Positions 1-8,317 of a stretch of DNA of 47,884 nucleotides are shown piece after piece. Below the pieces are notes generated by a model. That model had not been told where the DNA came from. It worked only from the letters and a program-made list of their open reading frames with translations, and ran no database searches. The stretch is from positions 1 through 47,884 of the forward strand of contig SFGS01000009.1 of NCBI GenBank assembly GCA_004557565.1. The letters run 5' to 3'. How positions within the stretch are numbered: position 1 is the first letter of the stretch; each line of letters starts with the position of its first letter. Both the position numbers and the translations under genes were made by a program. The stretch comes from Bacteroidales bacterium. GTDB taxonomy: Bacteria > Bacteroidota > Bacteroidia > Bacteroidales > Muribaculaceae.

Positions 1-70
1 CCTATCCTATTGCTCTTCAAAATGTTAAATAAATATTAAATTACCAAAATCCCTTGGTTTACAACATAGA

Positions 71-86
71 AGAACCGTCCCTTTGG
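71..86. repeat. Dispersed 16-mer AGAACCGTCCCTTTGG, copy 1
   Basis: Exact copies of this 16-mer lie at 71-86, 16964-16979 and 17015-17030, always in intergenic DNA. A 16-mer should not recur three times by chance in 48 kb, so it is a repeat family of unknown function. Confidence 0.75.
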
Positions 87-251
87 TTTGTGGTTTGTGG
101 TTTGCTTGAAATCAGTCATGCCGCAGCACTAACGACAGGTGCGAAGCACTGGCATCGCTAAATGGCTGTTTTTTATGTTTTTGTTTCAGTTCCCACCAGT
201 ATTTTTCCACTGAACCGATGCCACATTATGCTATATAGCAGTTAAAACAAT

Positions 252-284
252 AAAAGGCAGCACCATATATTGGCACTGCCTTAT
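252..284 (-). terminator. Rho-independent terminator of metG
   Basis: An inverted repeat (AAGGCAG at 254-260 pairing with CTGCCTT at 276-282) lies just past the metG stop. Read on the minus strand it is followed by a T-rich tail. Confidence 0.7.
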
Positions 285-314
285 TATTTTTATCAGAGGG
301 TTTGATTTTTCGTT

Positions 315-2372
315 TTATCCTACTTTTACGCCGGGCTTTACTTTGCCTTGGGGACCGATGACCACGAGGCGGCCGTCGGCATCTTCTGCGCTGAGAATCA
401 TACCTTGGCTTTCGATGCCCTTGAGTTTGCGTGGTGGGAAGTTGGCGATGAAGCACACTTCCTTGCCAATCAAGTCGGCTGGCTCGTAGAATTTGGCGAT
501 ACCGCTCACGATGGTGCGGCCACCCATGCCGTCGTCAATCTTGAATTGAAGCAGTTTGTCGGCCTTCTTCACCTTTGAACATTCCAGCACCTTACCCACA
601 CGAATGTCGAGTTTCATGAAATCGTCGAACGTACATTCCTTTGCCACAGGTTCGGGTTTGAAGTTGGCGATAATGTTCTCTTGCTTGATGCGAGCGAGTT
701 TGTCGAGTTGTGCTTGAATCACACTGTCTTCAATCTTCTCAAAGAGCAGCACAGGCTTTTCAATCTTGGCACCGTCGGCAAGAATGTCGAGTTGTCCGAG
801 TTTGTTCCAATCCACCTCAGCCATACCGAGCATAGCGCGGAGTTTTTCGGCAGTGAATGGAAGGAATGGCTCGAAAGCGATAGCCAAGTTGGCGCAAATC
901 TGGAGCGATACGTTCATGATGGTTTCCACACGCTTCATATCGGTCTTAGCGAGTTTCCAAGGCTCTGTGTCGGCAAGATACTTGTTACCGATGCGCGCCA
1001 AGTTCATAGCGTCTTTAAGCGCTTCACGGAAGTGGAACTGCTCGATGTTGTTGCTCAGCGTTTCCTTCACGCCCTTAAATTCGGCGATGGTGGCACGGTC
1101 GTAGTCGGTGAGTTCGCCAGCGGCAGGAATCACACCATCGAAGTATTTATGGGTGAGCACCACGGCACGGTTCACGAAATTACCAAAGATAGCCACAAGT
1201 TCATTGTTGTTGCAAGCCTGATAGTCGCGCCAAGTGAAGTCGTTGTCCTTAGTTTCGGGGGCATTGGCGGTGAGCACGTAGCGAAGCACGTCTTGCTTGC
1301 CGGGGAACTCGTCGAGGTATTCGTTGAGCCAGATTGCCCAGTTGCGACTGGTGGAAATCTTTTCGCCCTCAAGATTGAGGAACTCGTTAGATGGCACATT
1401 GTCGGGCAGGATATAGCCACCGTGAGCCTTCAGCATGGTGGGGAACACGATGCAGTGGAACACAATGTTGTCCTTGCCGATGAAGTGAATCAGGCGAGTG
1501 CTGTCGTCCTTCCACCAAGTTTCCCAGTTGCCATATTCGGGGTGAGCGTCGCACAGTTCCTTAGTGTTGCTGATGTAGCCGATAGGAGCGTCGAACCACA
1601 CATAAAGCACCTTGCCCTCTGCACCCTCTACAGGCACAGGAATACCCCAGTTCAAGTCGCGTGTCACGGCACGTGGACGCAAGTCGGCATCAAGCCACGA
1701 TTTGCACTGGCCATACACATTGGGGCGCCATTCTTTATGCTCTTTCAAAATCCATTCTTCGAGCCAAGGCTGATACTCGTTGAGAGGCAAATACCAGTGA
1801 GTGGTTTTGCGCTTCACCAGAGGATTGCCATTGATGGCGTTCACTGGGTTAATCAATTCGTCGGGCGAAAGTGTAGATCCGCACTTCTCGCATTGGTCGC
1901 CATTGGCGTCGGCAGCGTGGCACACAGGACATTCACCCTTAATATTACGGTCAGTAAGGAACTCTTGCGTAGCCTCATCGTAGAATTGTTCGCTTTCCTG
2001 CTGAATAAACTTGCCGTGGTCGTTCAAATACTTGAAGAAATCACTGGCAAACTGGTGGTGGATTTTTGAAGTGGTGCGAGAATACACGTCAAACGAGATA
2101 CCGAAGCGCTCGAAACTCGTTTTAATCAGATTGTGGTAACGATCCACAATATCTTGCACCGAGCAACCCTCCTTACGGGCGCGGATAGTGACAGGCACAC
2201 CATGCTCATCGCTACCACCCACAAAAAGCACATTTTCACCTTGCAAACGCTTGTAGCGCACATAGATGTCGGCTGGCACATACACACCTGCCAAGTGACC
2301 GATATGCACTGGACCATTGGCATAAGGCAGCGCAGCAGTCACAAGCGTGCGTTTAAAATCTTTTTTATCCAT
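315..2372 (-). CDS. metG: Methionyl-tRNA synthetase
   Basis: This enzyme charges initiator and elongator tRNA-Met with methionine in the cytoplasm. The 685-residue product has the class I HIGH motif at about residues 23-26 and a KMSKS equivalent, KISTS, at about 338-342. Four cysteines at 148, 151, 161 and 164 form the knuckle of the zinc-binding type. The last ~105 residues form the C-terminal tRNA-binding (EMAP/Trbp111-like) dimerisation domain, starting near TFDDFMKLDIRVGKV, so this is the long form of the enzyme. Length fits the family. The start follows ~156 bp of non-coding DNA and gives the usual N-terminus just before the HIGH region. A long open frame on the opposite strand is a shadow. 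It is a single gene with its own terminator. Confidence 0.97.
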   Translation of the reverse strand: MDKKDFKRTLVTAALPYANGPVHIGHLAGVYVPADIYVRYKRLQGENVLFVGGSDEHGVPVTIRARKEGCSVQDIVDRYHNLIKTSFERFGISFDVYSRTTSKIHHQFASDFFKYLNDHGKFIQQESEQFYDEATQEFLTDRNIKGECPVCHAADANGDQCEKCGSTLSPDELINPVNAINGNPLVKRKTTHWYLPLNEYQPWLEEWILKEHKEWRPNVYGQCKSWLDADLRPRAVTRDLNWGIPVPVEGAEGKVLYVWFDAPIGYISNTKELCDAHPEYGNWETWWKDDSTRLIHFIGKDNIVFHCIVFPTMLKAHGGYILPDNVPSNEFLNLEGEKISTSRNWAIWLNEYLDEFPGKQDVLRYVLTANAPETKDNDFTWRDYQACNNNELVAIFGNFVNRAVVLTHKYFDGVIPAAGELTDYDRATIAEFKGVKETLSNNIEQFHFREALKDAMNLARIGNKYLADTEPWKLAKTDMKRVETIMNVSLQICANLAIAFEPFLPFTAEKLRAMLGMAEVDWNKLGQLDILADGAKIEKPVLLFEKIEDSVIQAQLDKLARIKQENIIANFKPEPVAKECTFDDFMKLDIRVGKVLECSKVKKADKLLQFKIDDGMGGRTIVSGIAKFYEPADLIGKEVCFIANFPPRKLKGIESQGMILSAEDADGRLVVIGPQGKVKPGVKVG

Positions 2373-2528
2373 ATATGATTCAGGTAATTATTATTGAATT
2401 TTCAGTTCACAGCCCCACACCGCTTGACACAGAGCCGACTGCAAAGTTACGAATTTTATCGCTAACTATTTGCATTCCACCCCCAAAACCATCACTTTTC
2501 CCCCACCTTATAATATATATCCCCACGT

Positions 2529-4505
2529 TTATTTCATTATTAGGGTGTTGGTGGTCATGCGGTGCATATATTGCTGGATGAGGGATTTTAGTTCATTTTC
2601 AAGTTGGGATTGGATAGGGAGTTTGCCTGCGAGGTTTTGCTTGAGCAACGAGTCGGTTTTGAAACGGTAGAGCGCTTTGGTTTTCTGACCATCGAACTGG
2701 AGCAGGAAATCGCCCTTGAAGTATTGATACACTCCGTTGTTGTAGTTGAATGCCCAAGTTTGTGCGGCTGGAGTGTGGAGCAAGTCGCAACCGAATGCTA
2801 TATATGGCTTATCGTAGCCCAACATGCCCATGAGTGTGGGCAGCACATCGATTTGCTGCGCTATCACGCCTTGCTTCACGCCAGTTTCCAAAGACCCGTC
2901 GGGTGTGTAGAAGATGATAGGTATGCTGTATAATCCCTGGTCGGTTTTGTAGTAAGGGTGGGTGTTTTGGTTGGTGTGGTCGGCAACGAGCACAAACACC
3001 GTATTCCTATACCACGGCTGCTTGCTTGCCGCCTCGAAGAATTTACGCAACGCCATATCGGTGTAGCGCACGCACTTGTGGATAGGCTGTCCGCCCTCGT
3101 CCTTGAAGGTGGCGGCGTACTGCTCAGGCACCTTGAAAGGGTGGTGCGACGAAGCCGTGAACACCGAAGCCACAAAAGGCTGTTTGAAGCCGTTCACCAT
3201 TCTCACCACATGTTGCAGATAGGGTTCGTCCCACACTGCCCACATGCCATCAAAGTCGGCATCGCCACCGCCTTTGGGGTCGGCATTGTATTCGGTGCGG
3301 CCGAAGTATTTATCGTAGCCTGTGGCGCGCGCAAACGCCTCAAAGCCCATCGAACCGTTTTGCGCGCCGTGGAAAAATGCGCTGTAATAGTCCTTGTCGT
3401 GGAGCATACCAGCAAGGCCTGTGAGGTCGTTCATCGACGCTGGCGTGAGGAAAAACGGTTCCACCATCATCGGAATGCTCGACAGCGTGGAGGGCATGGC
3501 GTCGATACTCTTGCGGCCGTTGGCAAAGGTGTATTCAAACGTGAGGCTATGGGTGAGCAAGGAATCAACGAACGGAGTGTAGCCACGGTATTTTCCACCG
3601 TCCAAATCACGGTTCAAACTACCTATATACTCACGCCCAAAACTCTCCACTATCAGCACCACCACATTTTTCTTGTTCATCACCGTGCCTGAAGCGGGCT
3701 GATGGATTGGGGAGTAGTAAGAGAGCATCTGCTTTTCGTCGGTGAAATATTTCGGTTCCTCAAACACATTTTTACCGATGGTGCGAATGAGCGAGAAAGG
3801 AGTGTTGAGCACAATGGCAGCCTCGGTGGGGTGGTTCACATACTGGTTGGCGTTGCTCACCGTGATGGGACGAACGGAGTGTGCCAAACCGCCACGCATA
3901 CCACCAAGAATGCAAGGCACCATCAGCAATATCGACACCAGTGTGGCAAGGCTGTAGCACCACCAGCAAATGGTGTGTCGCTTCAAATTGTGAGAGAGAT
4001 AAAGTCGCCAAAGGGCATAAATAAGCACCACGCCTATCAGCAGAAGATACCAATGGCGAATCAGTTCGGTGCCGAAGATGCCGGCAAGGTTGCCCTCGTG
4101 GCTAAACTCGCTGAACACGGTGCTGGTGGTGCGGCGCGAGGTGTATTGGAAATACACGCAGTCGCAAAGGTTCATCACCACGGCAAGGGAATTGACCACC
4201 ACAAACAGCCATTTGCACACCTTGCGATAGGTGGGCGTTTCCTTTAAATGGAGCGGAAACAGCACCATCACTATCCACAGCACATTGGTGTACATGATGG
4301 CGGAGGAATCGAACAGGAAACCTCCACGCAGCATCTCCATCAAGTGGCCAGCGGTGAGATTGTCGGAAAAACTGCTGTAATTCGTGAGCAAAAATACGAT
4401 TCGGCAAACGAAATACACCACATAAGCCAACACCAAATTACACACCACCGTCAGCAATGGCGCAAAACTATTATAGGTCAAAAACCTCTTTATCTTATCA
4501 ACCAT
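2529..4505 (-). CDS. LTA synthase-like membrane sulfatase
   Basis: This 658-residue protein has about five hydrophobic segments in its first ~200 residues and then an alkaline-phosphatase-superfamily sulfatase domain facing the periplasm. Family landmarks are present: NVVVLIVESFG (first metal-binding Glu), FANGRKSIDAMPS (region of the nucleophile), FFHGAQNGSMGF, TASSHHPF and the metal-ligand VADH near the C-terminus. In Gram-positives such enzymes polymerise glycerolphosphate on lipids. Bacteroidales make no classical LTA, so the substrate is unknown; a phosphoglycerol or phosphoethanolamine transfer in the envelope is inference. A close paralogue is encoded at 37255-39216. The C-rich, G-poor 156 bp upstream hold no other gene. 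Confidence 0.85.
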   Translation of the reverse strand: MVDKIKRFLTYNSFAPLLTVVCNLVLAYVVYFVCRIVFLLTNYSSFSDNLTAGHLMEMLRGGFLFDSSAIMYTNVLWIVMVLFPLHLKETPTYRKVCKWLFVVVNSLAVVMNLCDCVYFQYTSRRTTSTVFSEFSHEGNLAGIFGTELIRHWYLLLIGVVLIYALWRLYLSHNLKRHTICWWCYSLATLVSILLMVPCILGGMRGGLAHSVRPITVSNANQYVNHPTEAAIVLNTPFSLIRTIGKNVFEEPKYFTDEKQMLSYYSPIHQPASGTVMNKKNVVVLIVESFGREYIGSLNRDLDGGKYRGYTPFVDSLLTHSLTFEYTFANGRKSIDAMPSTLSSIPMMVEPFFLTPASMNDLTGLAGMLHDKDYYSAFFHGAQNGSMGFEAFARATGYDKYFGRTEYNADPKGGGDADFDGMWAVWDEPYLQHVVRMVNGFKQPFVASVFTASSHHPFKVPEQYAATFKDEGGQPIHKCVRYTDMALRKFFEAASKQPWYRNTVFVLVADHTNQNTHPYYKTDQGLYSIPIIFYTPDGSLETGVKQGVIAQQIDVLPTLMGMLGYDKPYIAFGCDLLHTPAAQTWAFNYNNGVYQYFKGDFLLQFDGQKTKALYRFKTDSLLKQNLAGKLPIQSQLENELKSLIQQYMHRMTTNTLIMK

Positions 4506-4531
4506 CTTCTATAAATTTATATCTTGTACAA

Positions 4532-5872
4532 TCACTTTCTTTCTTTCAAAAACCTACGAAGCATAAATGTAAGAAAGTAAGGAAAGGTATAAAACTTTCC
4601 ATTAAAACCAATATTTTTATCACAAAGTTTAATTCCGAATTTTATGTCGGGATATTTATCAGGTTTACCTGTTAAATTATTAAGCGAAGGTGTGGAATTG
4701 TCTGAAGCTTTCACCTCCACTGGCACAAGCGATGATGCAGTACGCACAAAAAAGTCCATTTCAACAGTTGATTTATCATTGCGATAGAAATACAGTTGAT
4801 AACCCTGCTTCACCAGCATTTCCGAAACAATGTTTTCAAAAAGTCCACCTTTGTAGGTTCCATAATTCCTATTTTGTCGCAAATCATCTTGCGATTCTGC
4901 ATCAAGCGATGCCACAAGCATACCAGTGTCGTGATAATAAAGTTTAAACAATCGAGGATTGTAATTGCCTTTAAGTGGCAACGAAACTTGGTCGAGACAA
5001 TAGCAAACATTCACAATGCCAGCATCTTTCAGCCACTCCACTGTGCCAACATAATCGCGACTGCGAGCACCGTGAGCCACTTTAGTGATTTGAAATTTTT
5101 TATTATCACGTCCCAAAAACACTGGAATATGGTTATAAATATTCTTTATTTTTCCTTTATCAAGACCTTGGGCATATTTAGTGATGTCTTCCTCATAGTC
5201 ATAGAGCAACTGCTGCTGCATCTGTGCCACTCCACTGAAATTATTATTGACCACAAATTGACGTACTATAGCAGGCATACCACCCACAAGCATATAATCA
5301 AAAAAATGAGCCCGTATAACTTCATATAGTACTTTGGGTAAAGGTTTTACAGCGCTCATATAGGCATACATATCACTAATTTGTGAATCGGTATAACCAA
5401 CCGCCCACAGAAATTCCTCAAAATCCATTGAATGCATGGAGTAATCCTCCTTATAGCCTACACTATTCGATTCTATTTCATTATAATTGATACCCATCAG
5501 CGAACCTGAACATATCACATCATAACGCCCATCAATAGCAAACGACTTTAAAGATGTGGCACAAGATGGACACGACTGGATTTCATCAAAGAAAATAAGT
5601 GTTTCGCCAGGCACTACTTGAATCGTAGGCGATATGATGGTTATATTCTTTATGATAGAATCCACCTCAAAACCATCGGCAAACACTTCTCTATATTTAC
5701 TCTGAAGCACGAAATTAATATTTACCACATACTTATAATGATGGTGGGCAAACTGGAGAATAGATGCAGTTTTTCCAATCTGTCGAGCACCTTTCACTAT
5801 AAGAGGAAGATGATTTTGCTTCAATTTCCATTCCTCTAAGAATTGGTCAATTTTTCTTCTTAAAAGACTCAT
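4532..5872 (-). CDS. DUF4143-type AAA+ ATPase (first of three)
   Basis: This 446-residue protein has an N-terminal P-loop ATPase domain and a C-terminal nuclease-fold-like DUF4143 region. Walker A is GARQIGKTAS at about residues 28-37 and Walker B is LIFFDEIQSC. The C-terminal part has EMDFFVRTASSLVPVEVKAS, resembling the PD-(D/E)xK pattern (D then ExK). The family is very abundant and variable in Bacteroidales; its role is not established, though mobility, defence or toxin-antitoxin functions have been suggested. It resembles the ATPase at 15409-16746 more than the shorter one at 6183-7313, which it faces back to back across a repeat-rich spacer. It ends only 26 bp from the start of the sulfatase gene. 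Confidence 0.85.
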   Translation of the reverse strand: MSLLRRKIDQFLEEWKLKQNHLPLIVKGARQIGKTASILQFAHHHYKYVVNINFVLQSKYREVFADGFEVDSIIKNITIISPTIQVVPGETLIFFDEIQSCPSCATSLKSFAIDGRYDVICSGSLMGINYNEIESNSVGYKEDYSMHSMDFEEFLWAVGYTDSQISDMYAYMSAVKPLPKVLYEVIRAHFFDYMLVGGMPAIVRQFVVNNNFSGVAQMQQQLLYDYEEDITKYAQGLDKGKIKNIYNHIPVFLGRDNKKFQITKVAHGARSRDYVGTVEWLKDAGIVNVCYCLDQVSLPLKGNYNPRLFKLYYHDTGMLVASLDAESQDDLRQNRNYGTYKGGLFENIVSEMLVKQGYQLYFYRNDKSTVEMDFFVRTASSLVPVEVKASDNSTPSLNNLTGKPDKYPDIKFGIKLCDKNIGFNGKFYTFPYFLTFMLRRFLKERK

Positions 5873-5937
5873 AATTCACCATTTTTTGCAAAAATAGCAT
5901 TATTTATCTAAATATCAAATAGTTTCATCTACTTTTC

Positions 5938-6015
5938 CACATTTTTCCACCTATTTTCGCACCATTTCACCACATTTTTCCACCTATTTTCGCACCATTT
6001 CACCACATTTTTCCA
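5938..6015. repeat. 33-bp tandem repeat, about 2.4 copies
   Basis: Units at 5938-5970 and 5971-6003 are identical and a third begins at 6004. Each contains CACATTTTTCCACC and TTTCGCACCATTTCAC. The period is 33 bp, a whole number of codons, and on the minus strand it would read as an 11-residue unit (VKWCENRWKNV) with no convincing start, so it is treated as a DNA repeat. Confidence 0.9.
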
Positions 6016-6082
6016 AAAATTCACCCACAAGCATCATTAATAAAAAGAAGTAAAATTATTGCCTAACTCCATAATTTCCATA

Positions 6083-6146
6083 GTAAAAAATACGATTGTA
6101 ATCGTAAAATTAACGGTAAATTTTGGATTATAATCGTTTTTTTTAC
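6083..6146. repeat. 64-bp direct repeat flanking an ATPase gene, left copy
   Basis: This is identical over all 64 bases to 7325-7388, with unrelated bases immediately outside. It contains a near-palindrome, TACGATTGTAATCGTA (6091-6106), and its two ends form imperfect inverted repeats starting GTAAAAAA and ending TTTTTTAC. It supplies the -33 part of the ATPase promoter. Confidence 0.95.
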
Positions 6147-6154
6147 TATTTTTG
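6122..6154 (+). promoter_or_regulatory. Bacteroidota-type promoter for the 6183 ATPase
   Basis: A TTTG -33 element (6122-6125) is separated by 21 bp from a TAnnTTTG -7 element, TATTTTTG (6147-6154), 28 bp before the start codon. The -33 box lies in the 64-bp repeat and the -7 box begins right after it. A 7-bp-arm palindrome (6091-6106) just upstream could be an operator; that is inference. Confidence 0.6.
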
Positions 6155-6182
6155 TGGCAGAAAACTGTAATATGATTGCTAT

Positions 6183-7313
6183 ATGGAACACATCAAACGT
6201 ATCTTGCAAGATAAAATAGAGAAGAGATTAGTGCCTGGAAAAGCAGTGCTTATTTATGGTGCGCGGCGTGTGGGTAAAACCGTGCTTTTGAAAGAAATAG
6301 TCAAGAAAACTGATGGTAAGACCATAATTTTGAATGGCGAAGATATTGATGTGCACAATATGCTTCAAAACCGCTCCGTGAGCAATTTCCGCCAATTGTT
6401 TAGCGGAATTGATTTGCTGGCTATCGACGAAGCGCAAAACATTCCTCAAATCGGGCAAGTCATTAAGTTGATTGTTGATGAAATTGATGGCATCAAAGTG
6501 ATAGCCACAGGTTCATCGTCGTTCGACCTCCTAAATAAAATTGGTGAACCACTTGTGGGGCGTGCTTCACAATTCGTGCTCTCACCATTTTCAATTAAAG
6601 AAATAGCACAACAGCAGAATGGAATTGAAATCAAGCAGAATTTAGCGAGCCGACTGATTTATGGAAGTTATCCTGAAGTGGTGGGTATGACCAGAAATGA
6701 TATGAAAGAGGAATATCTGCGTGAAATAGTGAACGCCTATTTATTGAAAGACATACTTGCTATCGACGGTCTGCGAAATTCCGCAAAAATGAACCGTCTG
6801 CTCCAACTTATAGCATATCAAGTGGGTGACGAAGTGAAATACGATGAATTAGGAAAGCAGTTAGGTATGCACCGTGATACTGTTGAGAAATATCTCGACC
6901 TTCTTTCAAAGGTTTTTGTTATTTATAGGATTGGGGCATTTAGCAGAAATATGAGAAAAGAGGTGTCGAAAGCAGGAAAATGGTATTTCTACGACAATGG
7001 TATTAGAAATGCCGTGATGGGTAATTTCAAAGACGTGAATAATAGGCAAGATATGGGAGAACTTTGGGAAAACTTCTTCATCACAGAAAAAATGAAGAAC
7101 AACCAAAATCAACTGCTTCACCAGCAATTACACTTTTGGCGCACCTACGACCAGCAAGAAATTGACCTTATAGTGGAATCAAGCGATGCTATCAATGCTT
7201 ATGAGATGAAGTGGGGTAAAAAGAATCCGAATGTGCCAGGTGGATTTGCAAAAGCATACCCAAATGCCAACTTCAATGTAGTCAATCCCGAAAACTATTT
7301 TACACTTCTATAA
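6183..7313 (+). CDS. DUF4143-type ATPase between 64-bp direct repeats
   Basis: This 376-residue P-loop ATPase has Walker A GARRVGKTVLL (about residues 26-36), Walker B LLAIDEAQNI and sensor-like VIATGSSSFDL. Next comes a winged-helix-like segment (KYDELGKQLGMHRDTVEKYLDLL) and a C-terminal nuclease-fold-like part with QQEIDLIVESS and EMKWGKK. It is about 70 residues shorter than the other two ATPases here and belongs to a different subgroup. The gene and its promoter lie between two perfect 64-bp repeats, so the 1.3-kb unit looks like a discrete cassette. Function is unknown. The winged-helix segment makes DNA binding, perhaps at the palindrome inside the repeats, plausible but unproven. Confidence 0.85.
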   Translation: MEHIKRILQDKIEKRLVPGKAVLIYGARRVGKTVLLKEIVKKTDGKTIILNGEDIDVHNMLQNRSVSNFRQLFSGIDLLAIDEAQNIPQIGQVIKLIVDEIDGIKVIATGSSSFDLLNKIGEPLVGRASQFVLSPFSIKEIAQQQNGIEIKQNLASRLIYGSYPEVVGMTRNDMKEEYLREIVNAYLLKDILAIDGLRNSAKMNRLLQLIAYQVGDEVKYDELGKQLGMHRDTVEKYLDLLSKVFVIYRIGAFSRNMRKEVSKAGKWYFYDNGIRNAVMGNFKDVNNRQDMGELWENFFITEKMKNNQNQLLHQQLHFWRTYDQQEIDLIVESSDAINAYEMKWGKKNPNVPGGFAKAYPNANFNVVNPENYFTLL

Positions 7314-7324
7314 AAGAAAATAAC

Positions 7325-7388
7325 GTAAAAAATACGATTGTAATCGTAAAATTAACGGTAAATTTTGGATTATAATCGTTTTTTTTAC
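7325..7388. repeat. 64-bp direct repeat flanking an ATPase gene, right copy
   Basis: This is identical to 6083-6146, offset by exactly 1242 bp. It lies 12 bp past the ATPase stop codon. Unlike the left copy it is not followed by a TAnnTTTG box, so it is probably not an active promoter. Confidence 0.95.
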
Positions 7389-7525
7389 GGTTGTATGTAT
7401 AAAACTACAATTTTATAGCGTAGGAATATAATTATGGAATGCTTTTACTCGATTTGGGTAAAAGCACCTGATAAATTGGTTATTGCGATTGAAGAGCGTG
7501 TTTCAAATTTAGCGATTCATCATAA

Positions 7526-7608
7526 CGTAGGGACATGCCTTCGGCATGTTTCGATGCAATCCACAATGTATAAACGCCTTGGAAACATGCCGAAGGCATG
7601 TCCCTACG
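7526..7608. repeat. Hairpin element with perfect 27-bp arms
   Basis: Arms 7526-7552 and 7582-7608 are perfect reverse complements around a 29-nt loop. Each arm is itself a mini-hairpin (ACATGCC-TTC-GGCATGT). A decayed one-armed relative lies at 14585-14627, so this is a dispersed REP/MITE-like element. It could also stop transcription leaving rdgB on the minus strand. Confidence 0.85.
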
Positions 7609-7667
7609 CTATGGTGCTGTCATTTTTGGTGATTTGACACATCCTCCCCTACGTTACGGCATATTCC

Positions 7668-8252
7668 TTATTTGCAGAGGAATTCTACGAGTTTCTTTAC
7701 TGCGCGGCCTCGGTGGCTGATGGCGTTTTTTTCGTCTGCATTCATTTGGGCGAAGGTGCGGCCGTCGGCTTCGTCGGGTTGGAAAATTGGGTCGTAGCCA
7801 AATCCGCTGTCGCCATGCTTTTCGGTGAGGATATGTCCTTCCACACGGCCATCGAAAATGTGGAGTTCGCCATTCAAAATCAGTGCCACGGCAGTGCGGA
7901 AGCGCGCTGTGCGTTTCTCCATCGGCACGCCTTGCATCTTATCAAGCACTTTACGCATATTTGCTTCACTGTCGTGCCCGGCAGCAGCATATCGGGCACT
8001 ATACACGCCTGGTTCACCGCCCAGCGCATCAATTTCAAGACAGGTGTCGTCGCTGAAGCAGTCGTAGCCGTAGTTATCTTTTATGAAGCGAGCCTTTTGC
8101 TCAGCGTTGCCTTCAATGGTGGGGCAAGTTTCGGGAATATCGTCGTGGCAATCAATGTCGTTCAAACTCAAAATTGTGAATTTCTCACCCACAATCTCCC
8201 TCAATTCCTGCAACTTATGCGCATTATTAGTGGCAAATACTATCTTATTCAT
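7668..8252 (-). CDS. rdgB: XTP/dITP diphosphatase (Ham1/RdgB family)
   Basis: This enzyme removes non-canonical purine nucleotides (XTP, dITP, ITP) by hydrolysis to the monophosphate and pyrophosphate, keeping them out of DNA. The 194-residue product begins MNKIVFATNNAHKLQELR, the classic N-terminal substrate-binding TNNxxK motif. It has the metal-binding SDDTCLEIDALGGEPGVYSAR block (most homologues have DDSGL or DDTGL), DSGFGYDPIF and a C-terminal SHRGRA. The start at 8252 is preferred over an in-frame ATG four codons upstream because it gives the family N-terminus. It shares direction with leuS but lies ~1 kb away. Confidence 0.95.
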   Translation of the reverse strand: MNKIVFATNNAHKLQELREIVGEKFTILSLNDIDCHDDIPETCPTIEGNAEQKARFIKDNYGYDCFSDDTCLEIDALGGEPGVYSARYAAAGHDSEANMRKVLDKMQGVPMEKRTARFRTAVALILNGELHIFDGRVEGHILTEKHGDSGFGYDPIFQPDEADGRTFAQMNADEKNAISHRGRAVKKLVEFLCK

Positions 8253-8317
8253 TTTCCCTTTCAAATTAATTATATATCAAAAGTACTAAAAACCAGCCAC
8301 ATACCAAACACAAATCA

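Larger units (their letters stand above)
1..314. other. Intergenic stretch downstream of metG, no gene
   Basis: No supportable coding region was found here. It holds one copy of the 16-mer AGAACCGTCCCTTTGG (71-86) that also occurs twice near 17 kb, followed by about 2.5 copies of the heptad TTTGTGG (87-107), and the metG terminator hairpin near its right end. The rest is AT-rich and unremarkable. Confidence 0.6.
5873..6182. other. Divergent intergenic region between two DUF4143 ATPases
   Basis: This 310-bp spacer carries a 33-bp tandem repeat (5938-6015), the left 64-bp direct repeat (6083-6146) and a promoter for the rightward ATPase (6122-6154). Its left half is strikingly C-rich and G-poor on the plus strand. 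No gene was found. Confidence 0.7.
7314..7667. other. Intergenic region with two repeat elements
   Basis: This holds the right 64-bp repeat (7325-7388), a small hairpin with arms GCTTTTAC/GTAAAAGC (about 7440-7466) and the large hairpin element 7526-7608. A 67-codon open frame here is rejected because most of it is the hairpin element. Confidence 0.7.

Noticed and set aside
681..2069. Long open frame (462 codons) on the plus strand opposite metG
   Set aside because: It is antisense to a clear metG with no signal peptide, family motif or promoter; codon bias of the real gene leaves the opposite strand open.
5933..6015. DnaA-box cluster (TTTTCCACA-like) marking an origin
   Set aside because: The similarity comes from one short motif multiplied by tandem repetition; only one exact TTTTCCACA and none of the TTATNAACA sites occur.
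7434..7637. 67-codon gene on the plus strand
   Set aside because: Most of it is the 83-bp hairpin element; no family resemblance.
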